NCBI RefSeq assembly: GCF_021168555.1 | Contig: NZ_JAJOZS010000001.1 | Coordinates: 1-64,000 of the forward strand | From: Stenotrophomonas sp. MMGLT7 | GTDB lineage: Bacteria; Pseudomonadota; Gammaproteobacteria; Xanthomonadales; Xanthomonadaceae | Length of the DNA: 64,000 nucleotides | Direction of reading: 5' to 3' | Part shown: positions 43,858 through 53,834 of the stretch, piece after piece | Layout of the letters: every line of letters begins with the position of its first letter | Position numbering within the stretch: the stretch's first letter is position 1 | Position numbers and translations under genes: made by a program | The notes under the pieces: model-generated | Databases searched by the model: none | What the model saw: only the letters and a program-made list of their open reading frames with translations | What the model was told of the DNA's origin: nothing

Positions 43858-46311
43858 ATGGCCATATCCGCTCGTCCTTATCCGCGCGTGTATTGGGCGC
43901 TGCGTGTCCTTGGAAGCGTGATCGCGCTGCTGGGCGTGGTGCTGCTGGCCGGCGGTGGCTGGCTCGCGGCCCTCGGTGGTTCCTGGTACTACCTGCTGGC
44001 CGGCGTGGGCCTGGCGATATCGGGCGTGCTGCTGTTCCGCGGCCGCAATGCCGGCGCCGGCTGGTTCGCGCTGGTGTTCGTGGGCACGCTGCTGTGGACC
44101 TGGTGGGAATCGGGCGGCGATTACTGGCGCTGGGTGCCGCGCCTGGGGCTGATCGTGGTGCTGGGGTTCGTGCTGGCGCTGCTGCTGCCCAGGCTGGAAC
44201 GCCCGCTCTCGCGCTCAGTGTCGCGCACGCTGGCCGGCGCGCTGGCGATCGTGTTCGTCGCGGCGTTCGTATTGGCATTCGTGCCGCACGGCGTCACCGC
44301 GGCGGAAGGGGCGTTCCCGGCCGCCGTCACGGCGGCGGCCGGCGCGGCGCCATCCTCGCTGTCGCCGGCCGATCGTCCCGCCGATGCCGACTGGGCCGCG
44401 TACGGCCGCAACAACGCCGGCGAACGCTACTCGCCATTGCGGCAGATCGACCGCGACAACGTCGCGCAGCTGCAGGAGGCATGGGAGTTCCGTACCGGCG
44501 ATACGCCCTCCAAGCGCTGGGGCGCGGAGACCACGCCGATCAAGATCGGCGACAACCTGTACCTGTGCAGTGCGCGCAACCAGATGATCTCGCTGGACGC
44601 GCGCACCGGCAAGGAGCGCTGGCGCTACGACCCCAAGGTCGCCGACGACGCCATCCCGTATACCGCCGCCTGCCGCGGCGTGTCGTACTACGAGGTCCCG
44701 GCGGCTGCGCCCGGCGCCGGCACGGAAGGCGCCGCAGGCGTGGCCGCCGATGCCTCCGCCTGCCGTGCGCGGGTGATCGAAGGCACGCTCGACGGCCGCC
44801 TGATCGCGGTCGATGCCGCCACCGGCAAGCCGTGCGCCGATTTCGGCAACGACGGCCAGGTCGACATCACCGTCGGCATGGGCGAGACGCCGCCGGGCTA
44901 CGTGTCGATCAACTCGCCGCCGACCATCGTGCGCGGCGTGATCGTCACCGGCCACCAGGTGCTCGACGGGCAGATGCGCTACGAGCCGTCCGGGGTGATC
45001 CAGGGCTTCGACGCGGTGACCGGCCAGCTGCGCTGGGCCTGGGACATGACCCATCCGGACTGGAACGGCGCGCCGCCGCCGGGCCAGAGCTGGACCCGCG
45101 GCACGCCCAACATGTGGACCGTGGCGGCCGGGGACGAGCAGCTCGGCTACGTCTACCTGCCGATGGGCAACTCGTCGGCCGACTACTGGAGCAGCTCGCG
45201 CACCGCGCCGGAAAACCACTACGCGACCTCGCTGGTCGCGCTGGACGTGACCACCGGCAAGCCGGTGTGGAACTTCCAGACCACGCATATCGACGTGTGG
45301 GACTACGACCTCGGCTCGCAGCCGACGCTGGTGGATTTCCCGCAGGACGGCGGCAGCGTGCCGGCGGTGATCCTGCCGAGCAAGCAGGGCGAGATCTACG
45401 TGCTCGACCGCCGCAGCGGCAAGCCGCTGGTCGGCGTCGAGGAGCGCCCGGTTCCCGGCGGCGGCATGGAGCCGCACACGCGTTCCAGGACGCAGCCGTT
45501 CTCGCTGTACCACACCCTGCGCAAGCCCGACCTGAGCGAGCGCGACATGTGGGGCATCACCCTGATCGACCAGCTGGTATGCCGCATCCAGTTCCGCAAG
45601 GCCAGCTACCAGGGCATCTACACGCCGCCGGAGGCCGGCCGCCATTCGATCGAGTACCCCGGCTACAACGGCGGCTCGGATTGGGGCGGTGTCGCGGTGG
45701 ACCCGCAGCGCGGCGTGATCGTGGCCAACTACAACGACATGCCCAACTACAACCTGCTGGTGCCGCGCGCCAAGGCCGACGCGATGGGGTGGGCGCCGCG
45801 CGACGACGTGCGCGGCGACATGGGCGGTGCCGAGGGCGCGGGCGACCCGCAGGTGGGCACGCCGTACGCCATCAACGTCAATGCCGGCTGGCGCCTGCCG
45901 TTCACCCAGCTGCTGTGCAAGCAGCCGCCCTACGGCGGCATCCGCGCGATCGAGCTGAAGACCGGCCGCACGTTGTGGGACCGCCCGTTCGGCAGCGCCC
46001 GCGGCAATGGTCCGTTCGGCATCCGCTCGGGCCTGCCGATCGAGATCGGCACACCGAATAACGGCGGCTCGGTGGTGACGGCCGGTGGCCTGATCTTCAT
46101 CGCCGCGGCCACCGACGACCTGATCCGCGCGATCGACCTGGAGACCGGCAAGACGCTGTGGCACGCCAGGCTTCCGGCCGGCGGCCAGGCCAGCCCGATG
46201 GTGTACGAGGTCGGCGGGCGGCAGTACCTGGTCATCATGGCGGGCGGGCACCATTTCATGGAGACACCGGCGGGCGACTACGTGATCGCCTACGCCTTGC
46301 CGCAGAGGTGA
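43858..46311 (+). CDS. gcd: Membrane-bound PQQ-dependent glucose dehydrogenase
   Basis: An 817-residue quinoprotein that oxidises glucose to gluconolactone in the periplasm and passes electrons to ubiquinone. Five N-terminal membrane segments (about residues 12-145) are followed by an eight-bladed beta-propeller with PQQ motifs (DWAAYGRNNAGERYSPL, LDARTGKERWRYD, ALDVTTGKPVWNFQTTHIDVWDYD). The E. coli enzyme is 796 residues and similar. AGAGGA lies 8 bases before the ATG. PQQ-synthesis genes are not in this window. Confidence 0.93.
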   Translation: MAISARPYPRVYWALRVLGSVIALLGVVLLAGGGWLAALGGSWYYLLAGVGLAISGVLLFRGRNAGAGWFALVFVGTLLWTWWESGGDYWRWVPRLGLIVVLGFVLALLLPRLERPLSRSVSRTLAGALAIVFVAAFVLAFVPHGVTAAEGAFPAAVTAAAGAAPSSLSPADRPADADWAAYGRNNAGERYSPLRQIDRDNVAQLQEAWEFRTGDTPSKRWGAETTPIKIGDNLYLCSARNQMISLDARTGKERWRYDPKVADDAIPYTAACRGVSYYEVPAAAPGAGTEGAAGVAADASACRARVIEGTLDGRLIAVDAATGKPCADFGNDGQVDITVGMGETPPGYVSINSPPTIVRGVIVTGHQVLDGQMRYEPSGVIQGFDAVTGQLRWAWDMTHPDWNGAPPPGQSWTRGTPNMWTVAAGDEQLGYVYLPMGNSSADYWSSSRTAPENHYATSLVALDVTTGKPVWNFQTTHIDVWDYDLGSQPTLVDFPQDGGSVPAVILPSKQGEIYVLDRRSGKPLVGVEERPVPGGGMEPHTRSRTQPFSLYHTLRKPDLSERDMWGITLIDQLVCRIQFRKASYQGIYTPPEAGRHSIEYPGYNGGSDWGGVAVDPQRGVIVANYNDMPNYNLLVPRAKADAMGWAPRDDVRGDMGGAEGAGDPQVGTPYAINVNAGWRLPFTQLLCKQPPYGGIRAIELKTGRTLWDRPFGSARGNGPFGIRSGLPIEIGTPNNGGSVVTAGGLIFIAAATDDLIRAIDLETGKTLWHARLPAGGQASPMVYEVGGRQYLVIMAGGHHFMETPAGDYVIAYALPQR

Positions 46312-46394
46312 CGGGAGGGGACGGCGAGGGCATTCCATGCAATCGTCGTCCCCGCGCAGGCCCCTCTCTTGATCACAACTCGGCAACAGGCTGT

Positions 46395-46525
46395 TTCCTT
46401 CTCCCGCGTGCGGGGGAAGGTGCCCGAAGGGCGGATGGGGGGCCGCCTGGAGCATGGGAAAGCGATCGCAAAAGCTGGCCGATCCGGCGCTACGCGCCAC
46501 CTTCTCCCGTAAGCGGGAAACAGGA
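46395..46525. repeat. Repeat family B, full-length copy
   Basis: TTCCTTCTCCCGCGTGCGGG leads, GGAAGGTGCCCGAAGGGCGG follows, then CCGGCGCTACGCGCCACCTT and CTCCCGTAAGCGGGA close it. It is nearly identical in layout to the copy at 63041-63171, and about 130 bases long. Both ends can pair with each other. Confidence 0.85.
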
Positions 46526-47035
46526 AATCCGGGGATCCCGATATGGGATCAATAGATGGGCCTGCGCCGGGACGACGAGTTCGATTTTCCCGGCCGGGGA
46601 CTGCGCTACTTCCGTCGCCAGCGGATGGCTCCGGCATTCTGCCCGGCCCGGTGTTGCACTGAGTAGGGCGCCTGTCTGCGCATTCGCCGCACTTGCACGC
46701 GACGCGGATGCACGTGCGTGGACTTTTTTGCAGTGCTCGTACTGGCCCGGATGCACTGGGGTGGTGCGATCGCGTGCAACTGCCGAGGCCGGCGCGAGTC
46801 CCGGACCACTGTTTTCCCAATGCCGGAAATTCGTTGCAAATGGCATCGTCGGCTGCCGGGTGCGATGCACCAGGGAGGGGCCTCACTATGGTGCGGGATG
46901 CCAGCTTGCGCGCCGCGATCAGTATGTATATGCATACTCGCCTGGACCGCAATCCAGGCACCACAGGCGCGGCGTGAAATCCAAGGAGGGCGACGGCCAG
47001 CGCTGTATCCCCACTCCCAGCCAGGAACCTCCGCC
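46526..47035 (+). other. Long upstream region of the TonB receptor gene, no gene seen
   Basis: About 500 bases with no supported coding frame. It contains an AT-rich palindrome (46921-46938) unlike its GC-rich surroundings, and AAGGAGGG at 46983 too far from the ATG to serve it. AGGAACCTCCGCC just before 47036 is a weak ribosome site. The length suggests a regulated leader, but no riboswitch family is recognised. Confidence 0.45.
46921..46938. promoter_or_regulatory. AT-rich palindrome upstream of the TonB receptor gene
   Basis: AGTATG-TATATG-CATACT: 6-bp inverted arms around TATATG, about 100 bases before the receptor start. It could be an operator or hold a -10 box. No regulator gene is adjacent. 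Confidence 0.4.
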
Positions 47036-49333
47036 ATGAAAGCCCCGCTCTTGCCCGGTCGTCGTCCTTCCTGTTATCCCAAGCCCCGCAAGCTCCACCT
47101 GTGCATACTCGCCGCAGGGATGGCGGCCCCCGCATCTCCGCTGCTCGCCCAGCAGGCCGGGGCGGACGGCTCGGCGCCGGTGATGCTCGACAGCGTCAAG
47201 GTCACCGCCTCGAAGCGCACCACGCTGGTCGAGAAGACGCCGATGGCGATCAGCGCCATCACCGCCGAACAGCTCGACGAGCTGGGCGCGGTGGACATCA
47301 AGGACTACGCCGCCCAGGTGCCGGGCCTGCGCATCCAGTACAACGGCCCCGGCGCCAACCGCATCAGCCTGCGCGGGGTCAATTCCTCAGGCGAGGCCAC
47401 GGTGGGTGTGTACTACGACGAGACGCCGGTGGCGGGCTCGACCGGCGTCAGCAGCGATGCCGGCGGGCGCTCGCCGGACCTGGAACTGTTCGACGTGGAC
47501 CGCATCGAAGTGCTGCGCGGGCCGCAGGGCACGCTGTACGGCGCCAGCTCGATGGGCGGCGCGATCCGCATCCTCTACCAGAAGCCGACGCAGGAGCTGG
47601 AGGGCAGGGTCGAGGCCGGCTACGAGGGCACCCGCGGCGGCGATCCTTCCGGCAGCCAGAACCTGATGCTCAACGTGCCGCTGGCCAAGGACGTGCTGGC
47701 CGCGCGCCTGACCGCCTACAACCGCGAGACCGGCGGCTACGTCGACAACACCTTCCTCGGCATCGACGACATCAACTCGGCCCATGCCAAGGGCGCCCGG
47801 CTGCAGCTGCGCTACACGCCCACCGAGGACGTGACGGTCGACTTCAGCCAGTCCAAGGGCAGCACCGATGCGTTCTCGTCCACCTGGCACCCCAGCCAGG
47901 GCGACTACAAGCAGCTTTCGCAGGTGAAGCTGCCCTACGACGACGACACCCAGATGGATTCGCTGACGCTGGACTGGGACCTGGGCTGGGCCTCGCTGAC
48001 CGCCAACACCTCCTACCAGCGCCGCGCCTCGACCTACATCAGCGACGACAGCTACTACATCCAGACCTACCTGACGCCGACGGCCTGCGCCAACGACCTG
48101 GGGGCGGCCTGCGACGCCGGGCAGCTGCAGTCCTGGTACGACCAGGTCAACAGCCTGGTGCCGGCGGCGCTGATCCACGACGGCATCACCCGCGACCGCA
48201 CCGCCGAGGTGCGGCTGACCTCGGCCGACAGCGACTTCATCGACTGGACCGTGGGCGTGTTCAGCCAGAACCGCGACAACTACGTCGCCAGCCAGGACGC
48301 GCCCGCCGATGCCGCCAGCGGCGAGATCATCACCCCGTGGGAGCTGTTCTACCGCCGCCAGATCTGGGACAAGCTCAAGCAGAAGGCGGTGTTCGGCGAG
48401 GCCACCTGGCATGCCACCGACAGGCTCAACCTCACCGCCGGCCTGCGCTTCTACGACTACGACAAGACCGTCACCGGCATCACCGACATCCCCTGGGACA
48501 TGATCGGTGCCACCTACAAGCCGCTGACCAGCGTCGATGCCAGCGAGAGGGGCTGGCTGCGCAAGTTCACCGTCGACTACAGCGTCAGCGACAGCGTGAT
48601 GCTCTACGCCACCGCCGCCGACGGCTTCCGCCCGGGCGGCGCCAACCAGGTCATCGGCCTGGACGAGGCGCTGACCGCCTACCGTTCCGACAAGCTGTGG
48701 AACTACGAGATCGGCGCCAAGAGTGCGTGGCTGGACCGCAGCCTGCTGGTCAACGTCGCGCTGTACCAGATCGACTGGGACGACATGCAGGTGAGCGGCC
48801 GCACCTTGAACGGCGCTTTCTCGTTCCTGTCCAACGCCGGTGCGGCGCGCATGCGCGGCGCGGAACTGGAGGCGATCTGGCGGCCGCTGGCCGGGCTGGA
48901 CCTGTCGGCCAACTTCAACTACGTCGACGCCAAGCTCACCGAGGACCAGGTCAGCGACGTGATCAACGGCGCAGGCCGTGCCGGCGACCGCGTGCCCAAC
49001 ATCCCGCGCAGCAGCGGCATGCTCGCCGCGGCGTATCGCTTCCCGATCAGCGCCGGGCTGGACGGCATGGTGCGCGTGGACGGCAGCTACGTCGGCGGCA
49101 GCTACTCGCTGTTCAGCGGCACCTACAACGTGTGGAAGGATTCCTACACCACGGTGGGCCTGCGCGCCGGGGTGGAGAGCAGCGACGACCGCTGGGCCGC
49201 CTACCTGTACGTGCAGAACCTCACCGACGAGGTGGCGCTCAACCAGTACACGCTGTCCTCGACGCCGCCCTACGGATCGGCCACCAGCCTGCGCCCGCGC
49301 ACCGTCGGCATGAACGTCTCCTTCAACTTCTGA
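47036..49333 (+). CDS. TonB-dependent outer-membrane receptor
   Basis: A 765-residue outer-membrane transporter. A signal-like N-terminus (about residues 17-38, LHLCILAAGMAAPASPLLAQ) is followed by a plug domain at about 60-170 (KTPMAISAITAEQLDELGAVD, RISLRGVNSSGEATVGVYYDE, VDRIEVLRGPQGTLYGASSMGGAIR). A 22-strand barrel ends in aromatic NF (MNVSFNF). A TonB box is not obvious; VKVTASKRT is in the usual position. Substrate unknown. It is followed 32 bp later by a secreted M14 peptidase gene, suggesting a joint role in peptide or siderophore use. Confidence 0.92.
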   Translation: MKAPLLPGRRPSCYPKPRKLHLCILAAGMAAPASPLLAQQAGADGSAPVMLDSVKVTASKRTTLVEKTPMAISAITAEQLDELGAVDIKDYAAQVPGLRIQYNGPGANRISLRGVNSSGEATVGVYYDETPVAGSTGVSSDAGGRSPDLELFDVDRIEVLRGPQGTLYGASSMGGAIRILYQKPTQELEGRVEAGYEGTRGGDPSGSQNLMLNVPLAKDVLAARLTAYNRETGGYVDNTFLGIDDINSAHAKGARLQLRYTPTEDVTVDFSQSKGSTDAFSSTWHPSQGDYKQLSQVKLPYDDDTQMDSLTLDWDLGWASLTANTSYQRRASTYISDDSYYIQTYLTPTACANDLGAACDAGQLQSWYDQVNSLVPAALIHDGITRDRTAEVRLTSADSDFIDWTVGVFSQNRDNYVASQDAPADAASGEIITPWELFYRRQIWDKLKQKAVFGEATWHATDRLNLTAGLRFYDYDKTVTGITDIPWDMIGATYKPLTSVDASERGWLRKFTVDYSVSDSVMLYATAADGFRPGGANQVIGLDEALTAYRSDKLWNYEIGAKSAWLDRSLLVNVALYQIDWDDMQVSGRTLNGAFSFLSNAGAARMRGAELEAIWRPLAGLDLSANFNYVDAKLTEDQVSDVINGAGRAGDRVPNIPRSSGMLAAAYRFPISAGLDGMVRVDGSYVGGSYSLFSGTYNVWKDSYTTVGLRAGVESSDDRWAAYLYVQNLTDEVALNQYTLSSTPPYGSATSLRPRTVGMNVSFNF

Positions 49334-49365
49334 GCCGGCCTGCCCGGACTTCCCAAAGGAATCCC

Positions 49366-52011
49366 ATGTCCCTTCCGCACATGAAGACACGCCCTGCGCT
49401 GCGGCGCGGCCTGCTGGTGCTGGCACTGGCGGCCGGCTTCGCCTGCGCCGCGGCGAACGCGGCCGCGGCCGTGCCGTCGCCGCGCTCGGTGCTCGGCCAC
49501 GATCCGGGCGACGACTACTACCTGGCCGACTACACCGACTCGATCAAGTACTTCCACGCGCTGGCGGCGGCCGCGCCGGAGCGGATCAGGATGTTCAGCG
49601 CCGGCAAGACCACCCAGGGCCGCACGATGGAATACGCGGTGATCTCCTCGCCGCAGAACCTGGCGCGCTTCGACCACTGGAAGGCGGTGTCGAAACGACT
49701 GGCCGATTCGCGCTCGCTCACCCCGGAGCAGGCCAGGAAACTGGCTGCCGACTCGAAGATCATCGTCCATATCGACGGCGGCATGCATGCCAGCGAGGTC
49801 GCCGACCACCAGCTGCCGCTGGCGCTGGCCTACCACCTGCTGTCGCGGCCGGACGACCCGGAGGTCGAGGCCATCCTCGACAACGTGGTGCTGGTGCTGT
49901 GGCCGACGCTGAACCCGGACGGGCAGGAGATGATCGTCAAGTGGTACCGCCAGCACGCCGATCCGGAGGCCGGTCCGGCCAAGGCGGAACTGGTCGATGG
50001 CCGCTGGAGGGTGCCCAACCGCGATCCAGCGATGCCGTGGCTGTACCAGGAGTACGTCGGCCACGACAACAACCGCGACGGCTACATGCTCAACATGATC
50101 GAGAGCCGCAGCGTGTCCGCGGCCGAGCAGGAGATCTCGCCGGCGATCTGGTACTCGCAGCACCAGGTGGCGCCGGCCCCGGCACGCATCTGGATGCCGC
50201 CGTTCGCGGACCCGATCTCCAGCAACATCAACGCGCGCGTCCGCCAGGGCACCACCCAGATCGGCATCAACATGATGTCGCGCTTCGCCCTGGAGGGTAA
50301 GCCGGGCGCCATTGCCGAGGCCCGCTTCGACAACTGGTACCCGGGGTTCATGGACTACACCCAGGTGTTCCGCCACACCATCTCCTACTTCACCGAGGTC
50401 GCGCACGACTCGGCCACGCCGCGCATCTACTCGGTGGACGAGTTCCCCAAGGCGTTCCAGGACCTGAAGGCGCTGGTGATGTACCCGGACCCGTGGAAGG
50501 GCGGGCTGTGGCGGCTCAAGGATTCGGTGGACTACATGATGACCGCCTCGCTCTCCACGCTGGAGACGGCGGTCAAGTACCGCGAGCAGATCCTGTTCAA
50601 CCGCTACATGGCCGGGCGCGAGACGATCGCCCGCTTCAGCGGCGGCGACGGCCCGTACGCATGGGTGATCCCGGCCGGCCAGGCCGACGCGCCGGCTGCC
50701 GCGCTGCTGGCGCAGAAGATGCTGCTGCAGGGCATCGAGGTATCGCAGGCCAGGACGGCACTGACGCTGGGCGGGAAGCGCTATCCGGCCGGTTCCTGGG
50801 TGATCCCGATGAACCAGCCGTTCGCCGGCCTGGTGCAGGAGCTGTTCGAGCGGCAGAAATATCCCGACGCGGTGCTGATGGGCGCCGGCGGCAATGCCGC
50901 GCCGCTGCCCTACGACACCACCGGCTGGACGTTGCCGCTGCAGTTCGGCGTCGACGCGGAGGCGATCGCCGCGCCGCTGCCGGCCGGTCTTTCCGCCTCG
51001 CTGGCGCCGGTGCGCGAGGCGCTGCACGCGGGCGGCGTGAGCGGGCAGGGCGAGGCGTTCGCGCTCAGCCGCCAGGCCAACGCCAGCTTCGCCGCGGTCA
51101 ACCTGGCACTGCGGCAGGGAGCCAGGCTCGGCATCGCGCAGGCGCCGGTGAAGACCGTCAACGGCGAGCAGAGCGGCGCCTTCGTGCTGACCGGCATCGC
51201 GCGCGAGGCGATGCAGGCGATCGCCGCCGAAACCGGTGCGGACGTGGTCGCCCAGGCCCCGCCGCGGGCCGAGGCGATGCGCCTGGCCCGCGTCGGCCTG
51301 TACCGGCAGTGGGGTTCCAACATGGACGAGGGTTGGACCCGCTGGCTGCTGGAGCAGTACCACTACGCGCCGACCAGCGTCTACAACCAGGATGTGCAGG
51401 CGGGCGACCTGAAGGCGAAGTTCGACGTGCTGATCCTGCCGGACATGGGCGGGCGCGGCGGCACCGCCGAGAAGTCCCTGCTGGATGGCCTGTCGACCGA
51501 GGAGCAGGCGGCGCCTTACGCCGGCGGCATCGGCGCCAGCGGCATCGAGGCACTCAAGCGTTTCGTCGCCGACGGCGGCACGCTGGTGGTGTTCAACAAG
51601 ACTTCCGAGGCGGTGATCAAGCTGTTCGACCTGCCGGTGAGCAACGTGCTGGCCGGGCTGACCCCGGAGCAGTTCTTCTGCTCGGGGGCGCTGCTCAAGC
51701 TGGAGGTGCAACCGGGTCCGGCCACCGCCGGCCTGCCGGCGAACCCGACCGGCATGGTCGAGAACGGTCCGGCGTTCGCGCCGAAGGACGGCTTCAACGG
51801 CACCGTGCTGGCGCGCTATCCGGCCGGCGAGAACCCGCTGCTGTCGGGCATGCTCAAGGGGCCGGAGGCCATCCAGGGCAAGGCCGCGGCGCTGGAAGTG
51901 GAGTACGGCAAGGGCAGGGTCTACCTGTACGGTTTCCGCCCGCAATGGCGCGGGCAGTCGCAGGGCACCTACAAGTTCGTGTTCAACACGCTGTACTCGC
52001 CTGCGCAGTAG
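49366..52011 (+). CDS. Secreted M14-family zinc metallopeptidase
   Basis: An 881-residue exported protein (signal about residues 12-36). The peptidase domain holds the zinc motif HxxE (His141, Glu144 in GGMHASEVADHQ) with downstream NPDGQE and HQVAPAPAR. The C-terminal 400 residues look like a class-I-glutamine-amidotransferase-like or beta-rich domain, as in long M14 family proteins. Carboxypeptidases of this fold remove C-terminal residues from peptides. It is probably in one operon with the TonB receptor. Confidence 0.87.
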   Translation: MSLPHMKTRPALRRGLLVLALAAGFACAAANAAAAVPSPRSVLGHDPGDDYYLADYTDSIKYFHALAAAAPERIRMFSAGKTTQGRTMEYAVISSPQNLARFDHWKAVSKRLADSRSLTPEQARKLAADSKIIVHIDGGMHASEVADHQLPLALAYHLLSRPDDPEVEAILDNVVLVLWPTLNPDGQEMIVKWYRQHADPEAGPAKAELVDGRWRVPNRDPAMPWLYQEYVGHDNNRDGYMLNMIESRSVSAAEQEISPAIWYSQHQVAPAPARIWMPPFADPISSNINARVRQGTTQIGINMMSRFALEGKPGAIAEARFDNWYPGFMDYTQVFRHTISYFTEVAHDSATPRIYSVDEFPKAFQDLKALVMYPDPWKGGLWRLKDSVDYMMTASLSTLETAVKYREQILFNRYMAGRETIARFSGGDGPYAWVIPAGQADAPAAALLAQKMLLQGIEVSQARTALTLGGKRYPAGSWVIPMNQPFAGLVQELFERQKYPDAVLMGAGGNAAPLPYDTTGWTLPLQFGVDAEAIAAPLPAGLSASLAPVREALHAGGVSGQGEAFALSRQANASFAAVNLALRQGARLGIAQAPVKTVNGEQSGAFVLTGIAREAMQAIAAETGADVVAQAPPRAEAMRLARVGLYRQWGSNMDEGWTRWLLEQYHYAPTSVYNQDVQAGDLKAKFDVLILPDMGGRGGTAEKSLLDGLSTEEQAAPYAGGIGASGIEALKRFVADGGTLVVFNKTSEAVIKLFDLPVSNVLAGLTPEQFFCSGALLKLEVQPGPATAGLPANPTGMVENGPAFAPKDGFNGTVLARYPAGENPLLSGMLKGPEAIQGKAAALEVEYGKGRVYLYGFRPQWRGQSQGTYKFVFNTLYSPAQ

Positions 52012-52036
52012 ACAGGGTCGGGCGATGCATTGCGGT

Positions 52037-52068
52037 GAAGAAGCGGCGCCCGCGGGCGCCGCTTCTTC
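52037..52068. terminator. Perfect palindromic terminator after the M14 peptidase gene
   Basis: GAAGAAGCGGCGCCCG and its complement CGGGCGCCGCTTCTTC meet without a spacer, giving a 16-bp inverted repeat with TTCTTC on the right. It lies 25 bp after the stop codon. Confidence 0.85.
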
Positions 52069-52369
52069 GATGAGTGGCGCCGCTGCAGGACGGGTCATGC
52101 GTGCGAGGCGCACCGAAGCCCGTCGTCCCGCGCGTCGGCTGCATGTGGCCGGGCTGCCAACGGGTCGCCCGGCGCGGCACTCGCGTCATGCGGTCGGCAG
52201 GCGCTTGACGGCACGTGTGCTCGCGCGGCCAGGATCGCCCGGGGCGCAATGCCCCGTACCCGACCCATGACGCCGTCACTTGCTCGTCGCGAAAAAGTCG
52301 ATAGCCTTCGGCCGTCGCATGTGCCGCACGGTCGATGACGCGACCGCTGGGCGGCGGAAGGAAGCAGCA
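52069..52369. other. Gap before the hydrolase gene, nothing recognised
   Basis: About 300 bases with no convincing gene, RNA or repeat. GGAAGGAAGCAGCA immediately before the ATG at 52370 is the ribosome site of the next gene. CTTGCTCGTCGCGAAAAAGT near 52279 is the only A-rich patch. Confidence 0.5.
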
Positions 52370-53653
52370 ATGAAGCGAAACACCCTGATCTGGACGGCGG
52401 TCGCCGGCGTCGTGGTGACCGGCCTGGTCGTGGCGGCGCGACCGCGCGTGCCGCGTCTGCCCCGCCTGCCGCGGCTGGAGCCGTTCCTGGAGACCGAGCG
52501 CGAGCGCAGGTTGCGGCGGTTCTACAGCCAGCCCGCGGCCCGCTTCGCGTACCACCTGCACCGCCGGCGGGTGGTCATCGACGGGCAGATGCTGGATGCC
52601 AAGTTCCAGCACCTGCTGAAGCTTGGGTCCGAGCGCGACGCGGCCCGGCGCATGTTCCGGCTGATGTTCGCCACCTCGGCCGGACGCCGCTACCTGCGGG
52701 TTCTGGGCGACCGGCGCTGGCTGGTGTTCTCCAAGCAGAGCGCACCGATGCGCAGGACCCTGGACCTGGTGGTGCAGGGGCGCGGCGGCGGGGTCTCCGT
52801 GCGCATCTACTGGCCGCAGAGCGAGGGCCAGGGGCCGCTGCCGCTGTTGGTGTATGCCCATGGCGGCGGCTTCATCGCCGGCAGCGTCGCCGCCATGGAC
52901 CGCGTGGCGCGGCTGATGGCCAACGAGGCGCAGGCGATCGTGGTGTCGGTGGACTACCGCCTGGCGCCCGAGTACCCGTTCCCGGCCGCGGCCGACGACG
53001 TCGAGGACGTGTTCCTGTGGGCGCGGGCGCATGCCGCCGCGCTGGGCGCCGATCCGGAGCGGATCGCGGTCGGCGGCGACAGCGCCGGCGGCCATGCCGC
53101 GATCAATGTCGCCCAGCGCCAGGTGTTCGAGCAGCGGCCGTCGCCGGCCATGCTGCTGCTGTTCTACCCGGCCGCCGGCCTGCCGCTGCAGGATCCCTCG
53201 TTCCAACTGTTCGCCAGCGGGTTCGGCCTGGATGCGGCCTTCATCAACTACCTGTTCCCGCGGGTATGGCCGACGCTGGTGCCGGGCAAGGACAAGCTCG
53301 ATGCGCTGGTGGACCCGCGTTCGGCGCCCTCGCTGGCCGGCCTGCCGCCGACGATCGTGGACACGGCCGGTTTCGACGTGCTGCGCGATGTCGGCGCGGG
53401 GTTCGCCCGCCGCCTGCAGGAATGCGGCGTGCCGGTGCGCTATCGCAACCGTTCCTCGCTGGTGCATGGGTTCCTGCAGTTCGGCGGCGTGGTGGAGGCG
53501 GCGGACCAGGCCGCGACCGAGACCCTGCGCGTGTTCGGCCGGGCCCTGCGCGAAGGAAGGCTGCCTGGCGAGGCCGACGCGGCCCTGGAGCCGCTGCGCG
53601 AGGACGTCGCCGATCCGGCGCCCGGCCTGGATTTTCCGCTCGCGGCACCCTGA
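52370..53653 (+). CDS. Alpha/beta hydrolase, hormone-sensitive-lipase-like family
   Basis: A 427-residue esterase or lipase. An N-terminal membrane anchor or signal (about residues 5-23, LIWTAVAGVVVTGLVVAA) is followed by a basic Pro-rich stretch. The HSL motif HGGGF precedes the oxyanion region, the nucleophile is in GDSAGGHAA, and Asp (FDVLRD) and His (LVHGFLQF) complete the triad. It resembles family IV carboxylesterases. The substrate is unknown; short-chain acyl esters are typical. It stands alone. Confidence 0.87.
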   Translation: MKRNTLIWTAVAGVVVTGLVVAARPRVPRLPRLPRLEPFLETERERRLRRFYSQPAARFAYHLHRRRVVIDGQMLDAKFQHLLKLGSERDAARRMFRLMFATSAGRRYLRVLGDRRWLVFSKQSAPMRRTLDLVVQGRGGGVSVRIYWPQSEGQGPLPLLVYAHGGGFIAGSVAAMDRVARLMANEAQAIVVSVDYRLAPEYPFPAAADDVEDVFLWARAHAAALGADPERIAVGGDSAGGHAAINVAQRQVFEQRPSPAMLLLFYPAAGLPLQDPSFQLFASGFGLDAAFINYLFPRVWPTLVPGKDKLDALVDPRSAPSLAGLPPTIVDTAGFDVLRDVGAGFARRLQECGVPVRYRNRSSLVHGFLQFGGVVEAADQAATETLRVFGRALREGRLPGEADAALEPLREDVADPAPGLDFPLAAP

Positions 53654-53730
53654 GGATCCGTCCGCGATCCGGGGATGGGCGCAGCGTATGCCCTGCCGCG
53701 GCACGGCGACGACATGCAGCCAAACCACCC

Positions 53731-53798
53731 GTAGGAGCGACTTCAGTCGCGATGGGGCCTTCCCGGGAAAGCCTCATCGCGACTGAAGTCGCTCCTAC
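53731..53798. repeat. Palindromic repeat, family A
   Basis: GTAGGAGCGACTTCAGTCGC and GCGACTGAAGTCGCTCCTAC form a perfect 20-bp stem; inside, GATGGGGCCTTCCCGGGAAA pairs partly with GCCTCATC. It lies between the convergent hydrolase and DUF3037 genes. Confidence 0.9.
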
Positions 53799-53834
53799 GG
53801 AAGATCGTGGACGGGCTTTGCGTGGGTGGGGGCC

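Noticed and set aside
44215-46500. A 761-codon frame antisense to glucose dehydrogenase
   Set aside because: Same reason: shadow of gcd, Arg/Val/His-rich, no motif.
46693-46977. A 94-codon frame upstream of the TonB receptor
   Set aside because: No ribosome site and no similarity recognised. It overlaps the candidate regulatory palindrome, so more likely untranslated.
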